From Cyathus striatus (lineage: Eukaryota > Basidiomycota > Agaricomycetes > Agaricales > Nidulariaceae), in the NCBI GenBank assembly GCA_025738555.1, contig JAOVFP010000015.1, forward strand, positions 248,001-312,000: a stretch of DNA of 64,000 nt, read 5' to 3'. This document shows, piece by piece, positions 1 to 12,700 of the stretch. Each line of letters opens with the position of its first letter. Positions within the stretch are counted from its first letter, which is position 1. The notes beneath the pieces were generated by a model. The model did no database searches. It saw only the letters and a list, made by a program, of their open reading frames with translations, and was not told the DNA's origin. A program made the position numbers and the translations under genes.

Positions 1-96
1 CGTGAGAGAGAAAGAAAAATAGGGTGGGAAAATGACATACTGTTTCAGGAAAGTGAAATATATGGTGATTATGTAGATTGTGGTCTCTAAGAATTG

Positions 97-192
97 TAAG
101 ACCATTTGGTGTATCAGTATTGTGTACTCTCTAGTTGTTCACGTGACTTCTTCCTTAGCTGAGGGTTCGATTCCAGCTTGTTGCGTCTTTTT
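97..192 (+). other. tRNA-like pol III promoter remnant
   Basis: An A-box match (TGGTGTATCAG, 107-117) is followed 46 bp later by a B-box match (GGTTCGATTCC, 164-174) and a T5 run at 188-192 that could terminate RNA polymerase III. The acceptor and T stems do not pair well, so a functional tRNA is unlikely. A tRNA-derived SINE head or a decayed tRNA is the better reading. Confidence 0.3.
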
Positions 193-254
193 ACTATAAA
201 TTAATTAAAGGTAACTAATACTAATAACAAGTAACTAGTAAATACTAATAGTGG

Positions 255-561
255 CTAATAGAGAGTCCGTGTCCGCCTAGTTCCAACCGGAGTCCAGGTG
301 AGTTCCGAACAGATTTAGTCCGCCGGAATTCCTGCCAAACTTGCCGGACTCCAGCTAACAAAAGGATTCCTGGCGGACTCCAGATGGACTCCAGGTGGAC
401 TGGAACCGGACCGGAATTGAAAAATTGGCTGGACTTGCAGCCAAAATGAGTCCAGCTGGAGTCCGGCTGGATTCCACGGACTATCTGGAAAATCCTTGAA
501 GTTCGTCCAGATAGTCCGTGGAATCCACGGAGTCCGGACGGAATGGGGGGGCGAGTGTAAA
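255..561. repeat. TTTACAC-ended repeat element, right part
   Basis: This block is built of variations on AGTCCGG and CTCCAGGTGGACT in both orientations. Its right end (GAGTGTAAA, ending at 561) matches the TTTACAC termini of elements at 1509, 36894 and 47262-49627. It contains a perfect 20-bp hairpin stem (469-488 against 507-526, 18-base loop). The left end is not defined. It abuts the truncated 5' side of the KDZ-type pseudogene and may have broken it. Confidence 0.5.
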
Positions 562-1103
562 GACCTCAGATTATGTATGCATTGATAAAGCATGTTTGGT
601 ACTAAGATATCTTCTTAATGAAGCAAGAAGAGAGCAATGGGAAACCTGGATAAAAACTACAAGATTTAGTGTAGATAGCTATCATTATACAAATCACAGA
701 GTTAAAGACTTCCTCTGCAGAATATTCTGCAATCCAGCCCCACTAGATGGATCTGCTCCAAATTTGGTGGTAACTGATGTTGACAATAATGGAAATCCAT
801 ATTTGAAAAGAGCTTTTAATACACAGGTAAGATACATATTATAATTGTTTCAAAATATGTTCAAAACTACTACTTGTTATAGGCATGTGAACAGCTCAAT
901 GCTTGGCTTGGTGGCTTTGAATCTACTTCAAAAAAATGACTCCAAGCAATTTTGATTGGTTTTTACATACCATGTTGTTTTATCACAGTAAGCATGTTAT
1001 AGATAGGCAAGCAAGAAGAAGAAGACAGGAAGCTAATGGAATGGAAGTGGAAGAAGATGTAGCAGAGAATGATGACTTTCCAGCAGAAGATATTGTTCTC
1101 TAA
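562..1103 (+). pseudogene. C-terminal remnant of a KDZ-type transposase
   Basis: Two exons are visible. The first runs to 826 and contains the motifs SYHYTNHRVKDFLCR, CNPAPLDGSAPNLV and KRAFNTQ. A 56-bp intron (827-882, GTAAGA...TATAG) follows. The second exon continues with ACEQLNAWLGGFES and, after a frame change in a run of seven A, with MTPSNFDWFLHTMLFYH and an acidic tail ending at TAA 1101-1103. I recognise this C-terminal block from basidiomycete proteins of the KDZ (Kyakuja-Dileera-Zisupton) transposase group with CxC-type cysteine clusters. The N-terminal cysteine clusters and catalytic core are missing because the gene is cut off by the repeat ending at 561. The frameshift makes it a dead copy. 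The family is fairly sure, the exact subgroup is not. Confidence 0.65.
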
Positions 1104-1269
1104 ATAGCTAAACTCATGTATTTGTAATCACATCTGGTAGCACATACAGTACAATTATGTTTCAGCTAATATTGTTTGGTTTGTTTGGAAAAGGGTTTGA
1201 GGTGTGGTAGTGGTAGTAATGCATCAGAAAAGGTATCAGAAGATGTGGTAAAATAAACTGACATTTGAA

Positions 1270-1509
1270 GCTAGTAAAGTTCTATAACTGAAGAATTCTT
1301 CACAAAATCTGTAAGGAATCTGCATGGAATTTGTGAAGACATTATTACTACTTAAAAATACTTAAATTCCACATGAATCTGTGCAGAATCTGTGCAGAAT
1401 CCATACAGAATTTTTACATTTATACAGACCAGTACAGATTCTGCACAGATCTGCACAGATTCCACATGGATCTGTGCAGATCCTCACAGACTCCTTGAGG
1501 GAGTGTAAA
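1270..1509. repeat. GATTCTGTGCAGAATCTG-type tandem palindromic repeat
   Basis: Short self-complementary units of the type GAATCTGTGCAGAATC repeat through this block and end at GGGAGTGTAAA (1509). That terminus matches the TTTACAC-ended family, and the same internal motif recurs at 47270-47420 and 49440-49615. Probably a short non-autonomous element; its left end is unclear. Confidence 0.55.
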
Positions 1510-1639
1510 TTACTGCAGCAGAAGCTGGCGTGACTGAGCATTGTTCCAGACTTCCTTCAAGGCTTTGAGATTTGCAATCATCTACAGCTGGGCATATTCA
1601 TTAGCACAGGTAAGCACAGGATAATATTAAATCACACTT

Positions 1640-2669
1640 GTATTGTACTTACAAAAGCATCCACAAAGGAAAACATCGAATGTGTTGCTAACTTCTTTCG
1701 CAAAAATGGTGCTCCCCATCTTTGATTCCCATGTATCTCCATTTTTATCCATACCACAGTGGAAACTGCGGTATCACATATGGTGAGTACCATGAAAGAC
1801 AATAAGCTGAGGTAACATTCATTGACCTACATCATAGTTTGCATATCCCCACCATAAAGTGGACGAGGTCCACCTGCCAATACTGTGAATTTCCAGCTAG
1901 TGTTCTTCGAAAAATCTTCTAATATTGAAGCAAGTGTTGTGCGAAACTTCCTCATTGATCTATATATTGTATGTAAGTGAAAAGCTACAATCTCAACACT
2001 ATCTGTACTTACTTCTCATACCATTTGGTATGGTCTTTGTCAGTATCCATGTCGTCAATAGTTACCTGGTTGCTTTTGCATGCTGTTGCATGAATTTCTT
2101 GAACTTCTGTTACAACATCTGCTGTTTCGTTGGCGTAATGGTGGCGAATGAGAGTGTTCTCAATTTCGAATCATGACTTCACATTCTTGGGGTTTGCTGG
2201 CAATGTTGAAAGGTACCTTTGCCATGCATCCTCCAATAAGGGCTTAAGATAATCAATGTATAAGTTCCTGTAGACCTGCCACTCTTGTAGTGTGTGCTTT
2301 TTGGACTGTTTCAGAACACCTCGCATTGTGGCAGTCGAATTATGAATGTGGTTACGAAACCACCTGCTCAGTTGCTATGATGAGGCAAAATTGTGAGTCT
2401 ATGAGTATGAATAATGTTTCTTAAGTACTGTCACTTACTTTGCACCTCTTCTTCCACTTATTAGTCTTTGCATTTGCACCCCACTCGCACTTTTCCCTCT
2501 TGCTTGGTGTTGGCATACCCCACTGATGCAAGTAATTGACATATAAGTCTGCAAGCCAGGGTGTTGTCCCACCATTGTCCTTCGCATCTATGAACCCAGG
2601 TAGTCTAGCAGTAAGCCATAATCGTTGCTCTTTTGTTGTCCACAAATGTGGCATGGTATGTTGCCACAA
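1640..2669 (-). pseudogene. decayed multi-exon gene of an uncharacterised, repeat-associated family
   Basis: The first exon (2439-2669) encodes LWTTKEQRLWLTARLPGF. A 64-bp intron (2375-2438) precedes exon two (2066-2374) with LSRWFRNHIHNSTA and a long charged helix-like stretch. A later exon near 1830-1950 encodes LEDFSKNTSWKFTVLAGGPRP, and the last recognisable part, near 1640-1775, encodes YHCGMDKNGDTWESKMGS. The order and motifs match a hypothetical-protein family common in mushroom genomes, often near mobile elements; I cannot name its function. An in-frame TGA at 2171-2173 sits in a KS-stop-FEIE context where Arg is plausible (CGA to TGA). Exon boundaries after the second are approximate. 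Confidence 0.5.
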
Positions 2670-2689
2670 AAGTACGAAGCCTAGGAGTG

Positions 2690-3540
2690 GTTGTGAAAGA
2701 TGTCGATGTGGAAGGGGTATGTAGTGACTTCGACAGTGAAGGTTGAGGTAAGTCAGTGTAAGGGTGATAAAAAAATGTTAATACAAGTTATCAAACGTCC
2801 GTTCGACTGAGAGGTCCTAAGGTGATCAAAGCGAGATTAGCAATGAGATAATGAAGACGAGAACACGATAAACAAGAAAACCTTCGAGATGAAATTTTGA
2901 ACATGGAGATCTGATATAATTATGAAAACGGAGCAGTATAAGGCGAGTCGAGAGTGCTAGCAACAACCTGAAGACGATAACCAAGACTTTAGACCAAACT
3001 CTGAGCGAGGAAAAATCAACTGAGTTGGGTGGAAGTAGATACATGGATTATATAGAGTGCTGGAATAAATGAGTAACTTAACTAGGAAAGGTCGAAAGGA
3101 CGGAGATTAATTATGTTTGGGGGTCGTAGAATATTGCAGTAATTGGTAAGGTATGAAACATTAGATGTAGCAATGAATTGAAGAGAAATTTTGAAGAATA
3201 AAACTTGAGGGGGAAGATAGTTAGGGCGATGATGCAGTCGCTGGTAGGGTGAACTGCGGTTTTTAGTGGCTCTTGGTAGCGCACAATACCGGTGATCTTG
3301 AGTACTTGGTGCGTAATAGTGGCGTTCGGAGAAGAATGGGGGTGTTAGCATCGGAGGAAAGTGCAGGAGGGGACAAGTGCGAGGGGGAGAGCAAACACGA
3401 ATAGCGCATTGATGCGCGTACGGCTAGATTTGATATTGTTATCTTCACGATGTCGGTCACGTGATCCCGGCAGGCGCAGCTCGTAAAATGGTGGGTTTTG
3501 TAGTGCAGGCGAAACACCTACTCTACATCAGTACAAAATG
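2690..3540. other. CpG-containing, less decayed stretch with TATATAAT-like box
   Basis: Unlike its surroundings this stretch keeps many CpG dinucleotides. Read on the minus strand it is CT-rich, with CTCTATATAATCC near 3045-3060, resembling a promoter and 5' leader or an LTR. It lies upstream of the minus-strand pseudogene at 1640-2669 and could be that gene's promoter. No clear TG...CA ends with a target duplication were found. Confidence 0.3.
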
Positions 3541-3695
3541 GAAATGCCATACCATACAGGCTGAATGAGTTGTCAAGATGGTACTGGTACAGGACGGCTT
3601 TCACCTGTCAATAGCCATAGGTAAACTGTTTTTTGCTTTTGGCTAGTTGTCACATTAGTTGGGAGCTGTTGAGACTTGAGTTGATGTTATGGATA

Positions 3696-4076
3696 CTGTA
3701 CTATTTCGACCAGTTGTTCACTGATTTTGGGTGTGACCGAAAATTTGAATTCATTGTTCGGTTCGAGGCCCAGTTCAGTACATGACAGGCTTACAATTTG
3801 TTCATGCCCATGTTCATTGTTAAGAGTTGTTCAACAATAATAACTACATGAATATTATTAACAATAGATCTACAATGAGTGAGCAGTATCCATATAGAAA
3901 TTATTGAGAAGAAAAACTTACTCAAATCCACAATGAATTTTTTTCAATTTTAAGCTCTTATTTAGTTGTCTCTACCCTATGTTCGATGCTCTCTGGGATG
4001 TGTGACAAGACTTGAATTTGTTCTGTTCGGAGACCCCGCATGACGTGTGACCGAACAATTGGTCGAAATAGTACAG
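3696..4076. mobile_element. 381-bp TA-flanked MITE
   Basis: The ends carry the inverted repeat CTGTACTATTTCGACCA (with further similarity through TTGTTCGGT) and are flanked on both sides by TA (3694-3695 and 4077-4078). This is the layout of Tc1/mariner-type miniature elements. No coding capacity. Confidence 0.75.
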
Positions 4077-6360
4077 TATAGGTATTCAACTATCTATTAG
4101 GTACATAATTTCTTCGCCTTTCTCCTTTTTTCTTATTTCTTTACTTTCATTCTGTCTTCATGGTTGTGTTCTCTATTTGCAGCAGAGCTGCTCAATTATC
4201 ACATGGTGCTATGTTCGATTGACCGAGGAAGCCGTTAGATGTCTTTTCAAGAAGTAGAGCCAAATACAAATGTGTAAGCGGTACAATTGTCACTCGGACT
4301 TAGATACAATAAATCCTAGGGCTGGCTCACGCCAGCAGAGCCCACTACCTGGCTAGTAGTAGTACCTAAGTATTCCGTGATCATTGATCAGTGCCCAGTG
4401 CTTGGCGCTTAAGTAGCTACAAAACATTTTTAATATTGAATACAACTGTGTACCATAAAAAGATAGAACAAATAAACCAACAATACCTCAAGAAGTATAT
4501 GATGCCATGGGGACTTGTAGAACAATGCCTGAGGTAGCCGCCAGTGCCAGTTTTATATTTTATCCTCCCTACCAACTCACCACTGCACGAGTTCTGTAAA
4601 ATATATCATCTCATTGACCCTTATAAATGGAGACATGAGTGAACAATGACAATGATAAAATGCCTGTGTACTGTGTGGCCAGTCTGGCTACACTACACAA
4701 CAATATGGTGGAACGATGCAGCGAACATCTGCCTGATAACCAGCTATTGAAGATTACAGCTCAGAATCAGGGAGGGGTGGCGGGAGTGCACACTCAGTCT
4801 CAGACTCTCAGAAGACTTGGATATTCAGCACTCAGCAGTCAGAAGGTTTCACTGAAAAGAGCGAAACATATGTATTCACGTGTTATCTATGATAATTATC
4901 ACGTTGCACAGTGGGAAAGAATTTGTTTGCTCTAGTAGGCCTTTGGTAAAGTGTGATAATCTCTCAGCACTGACTGGTTTTTGAAAACGTCGAGATATAG
5001 AGTACTATCAAGGGACAGAGCAAGCAGCATTGAGTACCTACAGGGATGTAAGCTACTCAGAACATAATGGTCATATATACAGCCCACCTACCACTGACCG
5101 CATACAAAATAATCACGTTTTGGTGATCTGCATCCATTCAAAGCCCAGTCGTACTCCATCGATGCATAGAAAACTTATTCAAGTGGCTTGCAAGTGGCTT
5201 TCATTGACAAAGATGAGCTGTTGCAGAACTAAGTATCATCTGGATCAGTGCAGACTGAGACGTGTAAAGTTAGACACTTACAGCTGCATCTAAGCCCCTC
5301 AGAATCCATTTCCTGCCTCTTTCAAGCATATCACACTACATTACCTGTTCTTCAGTACAGTGCAAGAATTGGCACTGTGTGTACTCTGTGAACTGGCAAA
5401 TGTCGGTTCTAGGAACACCTTCCTTGTCCATTCAGACAACTATGTTCTTGATATCACAGGAGATAAGGATTCGACGTGTTGTATTCCAGGCATGAAGACA
5501 TAATATAGTGAGTGGAATGAAAGCCCTCCATCCTTGAGAGTGAGACAGCTATTGCCAAGCGGGCGGAATGGTGGAGTGGAACATGAACTGGTTGGTTGGC
5601 TTGGGACTCGGCAGCACTAAGCCGATCAATTCAGCTATGTATGCTGTCAACTTGGGTGCTACATCATTGAGCAAACAGCTATAAACTCAACTGCACAGCA
5701 TAAAATTCCCTGCATAACTGCAAGAATCTGGTGCACCCTATAACCCTACTACCTTAAAAGGTAGTGGGAATTTCACTGTGTTTGTCCTGGCTGGCTTAGC
5801 CAAACACGGCCTTTTCTTAAATACATAGCGGCGCTTACATGTACAGGGACTTACTCCCACTCTATGTAGACTCTCCAATACAAATTGGTCAGGTGTACTC
5901 TGTGGAATTATAAGTTGTAGAGGATACAAACCTCTACAAAATGCCTATACAGTTCTTTTTGTAGAATATTCTCATGATATAGCGCTTGAAATGTATAAAT
6001 ACCCTTGGATTACTGTACTGAATACATCACTTTTCAAACCCTTTAAACATTGTGTGGATATTAGTTTCCTGGACTTGACTTATAGCTTAGCGCTAAGTCT
6101 CGTCCGTTGCTAAAAAGGATAGATACTCTAGTTAGATATCTATTTTCTACTTATCTCCTAGTATATTAGAAATGTCAATTTCAGAATACTTACATAGTCC
6201 AATTGGCAGTAGCCTGTGATGTAAAGACTTATTATCTTGAGCTTGGTTGACTTGCACTACAAGGACTCAACATCGACATATGACATATTCAACACCAAAT
6301 TCAGCCAAGTACTACAGGTACTATAGATACGATTCTATTTGATTGCTGTATACTCATAAG
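4077..6360. other. unassigned AT-rich sequence
   Basis: No gene, repeat array or element boundary could be supported here. Short open frames near 4640-4935 and 5030-5293 lack recognisable motifs and are probably chance. Confidence 0.4.
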
Positions 6361-6938
6361 TGTCAGCCAATTTGGATCATAAAAAGCCCAGGTTTTATGA
6401 AAAAGTGATCACAAAATCCCTGACTTCCATGATCACTGCTAAAATCTAATGGTATTCATTATTATTAATGAATGTATGAGTGATCAAAGATGATCATTGG
6501 ATGTTATAATAGTGTATGATGGATATTAAAGGGCATATTGACTACTAATGAATACTAATGAATGTGAAAGTGATCATAAGTGATCATAATATGATATAAT
6601 GGTGTATTATAGTGTGTAATGACTACTGGTGAATACTAATGGATGTGGAAGTGATCATAAGTGATCATGGTATAGTATAATGGTGTATTATAGTGTGTAA
6701 TGACTACTAGTTAATACTAATGAATGTGGAAGTGATCATATGTGATCATGATATGTTATAATAGTGTTTTATAGTGCATAATGACTACTGGCAGGTGCTA
6801 ATGAATGTAGAAGTGATCATAAGTGATCATGGTATGTTATAATAGCATATTATTGTGTGTAATGCCTACTAGTTAATACTAATAAATGTAAAAGTGATCA
6901 TAAGTGATCATTGTATAAATAATAGCATATTAATTTAT
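6361..6938. repeat. left arm: 81-bp subterminal repeats
   Basis: A terminal segment of about 110 bp is followed by six head-to-tail units of about 81 bp. Each unit carries the palindrome-like GTGATCATAAGTGATCAT and a TAATGACTACT element. Such subterminal arrays often serve as transposase binding sites; that role is inferred here. Confidence 0.75.
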
Positions 6939-9786
6939 AAATGAATATAGGAATATCACATTTTCCCACATGTCACACCTGTCACGCTCGTCACATTCGT
7001 CACATATGTCACGCTTCACATATTTGTCACATATGTCACATATGTAGCATTTGTCATACTTGTCACACATGTTGTGTATGTCATGTATATCACACCTGTA
7101 CGTCACATTTGTCACACCTGTCACGTATGTCACGTATGTTGCATTTGTCATACTTGTCACACTTGTTGTGTATGTCACATATGTCACATCTGTACGTCAC
7201 ATTTGTCACACCTGTCACATATGTGATGTATGTCATGTATGTTGCATTTATCATACTTGTCATACTTGTCCCACTTGTTGTGTATGTCACACATGTCACA
7301 CCTATTGTATTTATCACATATGTCACACATCTCATGTATGTCACACCTGTCACACCTGTCATATATGTCACGTATGTCACATATGTCACACATGTTAAGC
7401 ATGTCACATTTGTCACACTTATATATGTCATGCATGTCACATTTATTATGCATGTCACACATCTCATGTATGTCACATTTTTCACATGTGTCACAGTACA
7501 AATGTCACGCTCCTCATATTTGTCATACTTGTCACACTTTTTATACATGTCACACCTGTTATGTATATCACATTCTTACATGTCACGCTTGTCAGATTCG
7601 TCACACCTGTCACGCTCGTCACATATGTCATATATTTTACTACTTGTCACATATGTTTCACCTATCAGTCCCATCTGTCACAAATGTCACCCCTTCCCTA
7701 TAAGTTACAAATGTCACATTTTCTGTATTTGTCATTCCTTTCCTGTATGTTACACTTGCACCCATATCACACTTGTTATGCTTTACATTTACACCTTTCC
7801 CACATATCATTGTTAGCATATTGATTTCACAAGTAAATTTACTTGCCATACAGATTACATGTGTCACAAATTTTACCACTTGTCATATATGTCTGCCTAT
7901 ATTACCACATGCCATGCTTTTTCTTTTCCAGCTACCCATCACACCATTTCTGCCACCAATTGTTGTCTGAAGCAACAAATAATAAAGGGGGGTAGGTTGG
8001 GAGAGAGGGGGGTGATAAGAGATGAAAAGCTCAGACACAGACACAGACACAGACACAGACACAAATACAAATAGGAGGAATCTTGTGGTCAACTATCAAA
8101 TTACAGGGGGTTTATATACTAGAGTTATTAACCAAAGTCCTACCAAGGCCTGAACCAGAGGCTGTACAACCCAGAATATCTAACATTGTACCTTTCCTGC
8201 CACCTGTTGCACATTTCACACTTTCCCTATTCACCACATCCATCACATCTTTTCTCATATATCACATAGTACTAACTGTATACTACCTTCCCACTATCAC
8301 ATCTCTTATCTCTTTGTCTCACTTCATGTTTAGTTCAATTGTGTTTTTTTTTCATGTCACTCATTCTACTATGGTTTCATGTTATTGTTAAAACTTATAA
8401 CTTTCTAATGTCTCAAGACTTGATGTCAATATGATACTGTTTTCATGTCCTACTAGTACTTATCTATTCATAAGCAAGAACTGCTACATAACCAGCTGTT
8501 ATATGTATCATTCTCACAGATGTCTCAACTGACTCTCAGCTTACTCTCATCTGAGACTTAAATAAAACAAGTAGTTAAATATAACAATCATGTGAGTGCT
8601 TAAAATGTATAATTCCCATAACTCAGTGAAGGCTATCAACCTTGACAATTTCAAACTAATTGCAGATGACATAGTGTCATATATGTCATATTTGACATGA
8701 GATTCTTGAGACAATTATTACACATGTAACTGTATGAGTGTCTAAATACTGATGTGAGCTTTGACAAAGATCAGAAACATAAGGATCATTGACTTCAACT
8801 TGTATGCTGTGTACAATGCAGTTCTTTGTGTTCAGATATATTATAGTAAGTCATATGTTTCCATTTTAATACTTAAGATTGGTACACTAAAGATGTGTTC
8901 ACCAAAACAGGTTTGAAGTAGGTGAATGAAATAGAATCTTCAATTTGTAATGTATGTAATATTTATAGAAGTATGATGTGTAATATAACTGAAAAATGTG
9001 ACATGTAAGAAAAGTGTAACAAAATGAGAGAAAATATATGACAGATATAACAGACATGGAAAATGTGACAAATATGTAAGAAATGTGACAAATGTGTAAA
9101 ATATAATAAGTGTTATATGAATAATGCTTGAAGAGTGTGACCGGTATAACAGACAGAAAAAAGGGTGACAGATGAGAGTAATAAGTGTGATATATATGAC
9201 CAGTAGTAAAATGTGTGACATATGTGACGAGTGTGACGAATCTGACAAGTGTGACATGTAAGATAAATGTGATATGCATGACAAGTGTGATGAATCTGAC
9301 AAGTATGACATGTAAGAATGTGATATGCATGACAAATATGACATACATAACAGGTGTGACATGTATAAAAAGTGTGACAAGTGTGACAAATGCTATATAT
9401 ATGACATATACAACAGGTGTGACAAATATGAGGAGCGTGACATTCGTACTGTGACACGTGTGACATACGTTACAAATACAACAAGTGTGACAAGTATGAC
9501 AAATGCAACATACATAACATATGTGGCATATGTGACATGTGTGACGTACGTGACGTACGTGACAGGTGTGACAGGTGTGACAAATGTGACGTACAGGTGT
9601 GATATACATGACATACACAACATGTGTGACAAGTATGACAAATGCTACATATGTGACATACATGACATACGTGACATATGTAACAAATATGTGAAGCGTG
9701 ACATATGTGACGAATGTGACGAGCGTGACAGGTGTGACATGTGGGAAAATGTGATATTCCTATATTCATTTATAAATTAAATTTAT
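6939..9786. mobile_element. palindromic TGTCAC minisatellite block
   Basis: The two ends are inverted copies beginning TTTATAAATGAATATAGG. The left arm (to about 7780) is an array of TGTCACRYNTG-type 9-12-bp units, and the right arm (about 9100-9776) is its inverted, diverged copy down to irregular units such as ATGTCACGCTCCTCAT. AATTTAT stands on both outer sides, consistent with an insertion duplication. Low-complexity reading frames through this block are artefacts of the repeat. The 1.3-kb spacer (about 7800-9100) is non-coding and contains a degenerate relic of the GACTCTCA repeat near 8520-8560. Confidence 0.65.
8031..8066 (+). repeat. (CAGACA)n microsatellite
   Basis: About five perfect copies of a six-base unit lie inside the spacer of the palindromic block. 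Confidence 0.85.
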
Positions 9787-12700
9787 GGGGAGGCGCAACC
9801 GCTGTGAAAGGACGCGGCTGCTGACTAAGCTCACAGCCACCCAAAAAGTGTGAAATCGTTAACGCATGCACTGCATGCACCAATATCATACTTTATCTTC
9901 CATTTTTGCCAAATTATTGCTCTCGTAGTTCAACCAATATTAACTATTATATAGGTATTGGTTCATCAATAGTAGAAGTAGACTAGATTTTTGTAAGTAA
10001 AATAATATGAGTTATTATGCCATATCGTCATGATAGTCTGATTCATATAGTAGGTCTGTGCTAGCGCTTTTGCTGCTCCCAGAAGCCACTACAGGCTGTT
10101 CCTCATAACTTCTGAAAGCCGTATTAGTCCTCAATAGATATCTTTCAACAGCTTTTTTCAGTACGGTGCACCTCTGCTTTTGATTACGCATTTTTGATGT
10201 CGCGGGAACTCTCTCACAATCTGTCATGTTCAAGTTCTTCTCGTGTTCTCGGTGGAAATTTAACTGCCGGTTTAGCTCCGCCATTCGCATGGTTTCGTTT
10301 ATTGATGAAATGTCAAGAATGAGGTTCTTTGCTGTCTTGCCTATCTCTTGAGCCTTAAGGTCGTTCTTTGCTTGTTTACTCTTTTGCTTCCTCCGCCTCT
10401 CCTGGACTTTCCTCTCATCTGCTGCTATCTGTGCCTCTTTTAGGGCCTTTTGAACCTGGCTAGAATCGGTTTTACGAGCCACAGAACGAAGATAAGCAGC
10501 ATCCTCCTCCGAATCAAGCATGACCGACATAAAGGTATCTGTCTTGTTCTGATTGGCAACAAATGTTGCATTAAACTTATGCAATGTTTCAGCAGGTCGT
10601 TGCCTCTGTCCTATTCGATAGCTTCCAAGGCCACCTTCATTGACATCATTTGTTGATGAAAAGAACATCTTTTTCTTCTGTACATCTGAAAGTGAGCTGA
10701 TTTCTCCGCCTTCTTTAAACTCCTCTGAAAACCGCTCAACAAAAGTAACTCTTGCCCCCTCAGCAAATGCAATTACAGCATCATTTAAATCTGGTAGCTT
10801 TGGTGCGAGAGATTGTATAGCCTTCACCACTTTCTGCTCCCATTCATCCATTGGCTGTCCCCCAAGTACGGCTTCTGCAAGATTAAAGTTCCCTTCCGCC
10901 CAAATTATCGGATTCTGTGATATCTGTTGGAGGAATGCAGCCTTTGTTGCAAAGAATGTCTCTAACTCAAGAATATTTTCGTGTTTTCTAACATATCGCA
11001 TGAATGGTCGCGATACAGCAACATTATAAAGTGCAAGAACACATAGTTCTGTAAGTGTTTCGGTATTCTCGAGTGCTCTTGCAAAATTGGACTCAATATT
11101 TGTAAATCCAGGCTTTTCCTTCGCATCATGCACAAATTGCATAAATTGAATGAAGTTCTTGAGGTATGTGATTATGGTGCCTGCTGCTTCGCCATGGGAT
11201 CCATATCGTGTGTTACTGACATCTGGATAGGGTATATTTTTGCCTACATTCATGAGCATCCATGAATTGTATGTTTCCTGTTGGCCTTTTTTTGTATCTT
11301 TGTTCCGACATATCTGACCACCAAGCATAGCTGCATGGCTCCCTCCTCGCTTTGAACGTTCTTCTGCAAGTTTTTCTGCTGCAGTTGGATTAGAAGAATC
11401 AAGTTGCTGTGCCAGTGTCGCTGCATTATCCCGGTTTGCTAGCAGAATAGGTTGGGTTTTATTTTTAACTTGCCACATCTTTTGCATTTCTCTATCACCG
11501 CCTTTGACACAGTTTAAGTCCTTGTGCATGCAGCATCCAGTTCGGATAAAGAGTGTGAGTTTATTCTTATCTTCTTGAGGTAAGTTGTCAAATATCTGCT
11601 GACCGACTTCCCGGATTAATGAAATGTCGGCAGATGACTTCTCTTCTTCTGAAAGTTGATTCCAAGCTTCCTGCCCACCACTTTCTTCAATTAACTTCAA
11701 TTTCCGAGGTACCAAAATTGCGGCAACTCATTCAATATCCATTTTGAGCAGTGCTTCTTCTCCCATGCGCTGAAGAACCACTTCCATTTTCCATGTTCGT
11801 AAAATCTCATGGCTTTTCTTCTGGTCCGCTGCATGATCTCCACTTGTACCCATCAACTTGTATGCGAAGTCCTCTGGAGAAAATGTAAGACCAGTTCTTT
11901 TTGCAATCGGACTCTCATTAAAGACCACTGATAATGATTTCAGTCTCTGCTTTAGACCGTTTACTTGTGTCTCACTGGTATGATCCACTGATGTATCAAT
12001 GCCCAATGTACGCAATGCCCATTGTGGTTCTGCATTTGGGTTGTAGTAGTCAACAACCTGCAGTGCAATATGACGAGATTCATATTCAATGTGCTTGTGC
12101 GATGTTGAATCAGAGCTATAGGTGAGTTCTGAAACAAAATGTTTAGCCTCTTGTAATGACTTGTATTAATTATCTTACGTTCCGACATTGCTATTTCATA
12201 AGCAATCTGTAGGTCACCAGCGACTCCACCTTCAAGAACAGCTCTTTGAACTGTTCTGGTGCTCATTTTATTGCTAACTTCCATTCCTAGGACACTCCCA
12301 ATCTCTTGTATTGCGGCTCCTACTTTTTTTTCTGCTGCTCCAATTGACACTAGATAGCGTGCAAGTTTGCGAGCCCCAGAAGTATATGTCCCTCTACATT
12401 TGAGTTGGATAAGTTGCCGTCGATTTCCACTCTGTAAGCACTGCTTTTTTCTTTCCTTTACATGTTTCTCCAATGCCTGTTTGGTACGTGATAGACGCTG
12501 ATACCGTTTCCTCAGCTTCTGGTGCTCCATTTGTAGCTCGTTCTTGGATCCCCTGAGAGCATCAATGCGAAGCTGAAGGCTTTGGACATTAAGCTCAGAT
12601 GTTTCCTTATGTCCTTGTAATTCGTTTGTCCTCCTTGAGAGGTCATTACGCAACCCTTTAACCTGTAACTTTAGGTTTTTGAGCTTTAGTTTTCGGTCTT

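Noticed and set aside
97..192. Functional tRNA gene
   Set aside because: A and B boxes and a T run are present, but the acceptor and T stems do not pair and no sensible anticodon arm could be drawn. The same holds for 37095-37190.
6950..7780. CRISPR-like array
   Set aside because: Units are 9-12 bp and irregular, without constant repeat length or unique spacers, and the genome is clearly eukaryotic.
6930..9770. Long His/Cys/Met/Thr-rich open frames on both strands that look like tandem zinc fingers
   Set aside because: They arise because the TGTCAC-type repeat lacks stops in several frames at once. Equivalent low-complexity peptides appear in all TGTGAC arrays (22342-22747, 48091-49171), with no start context, introns or domain.
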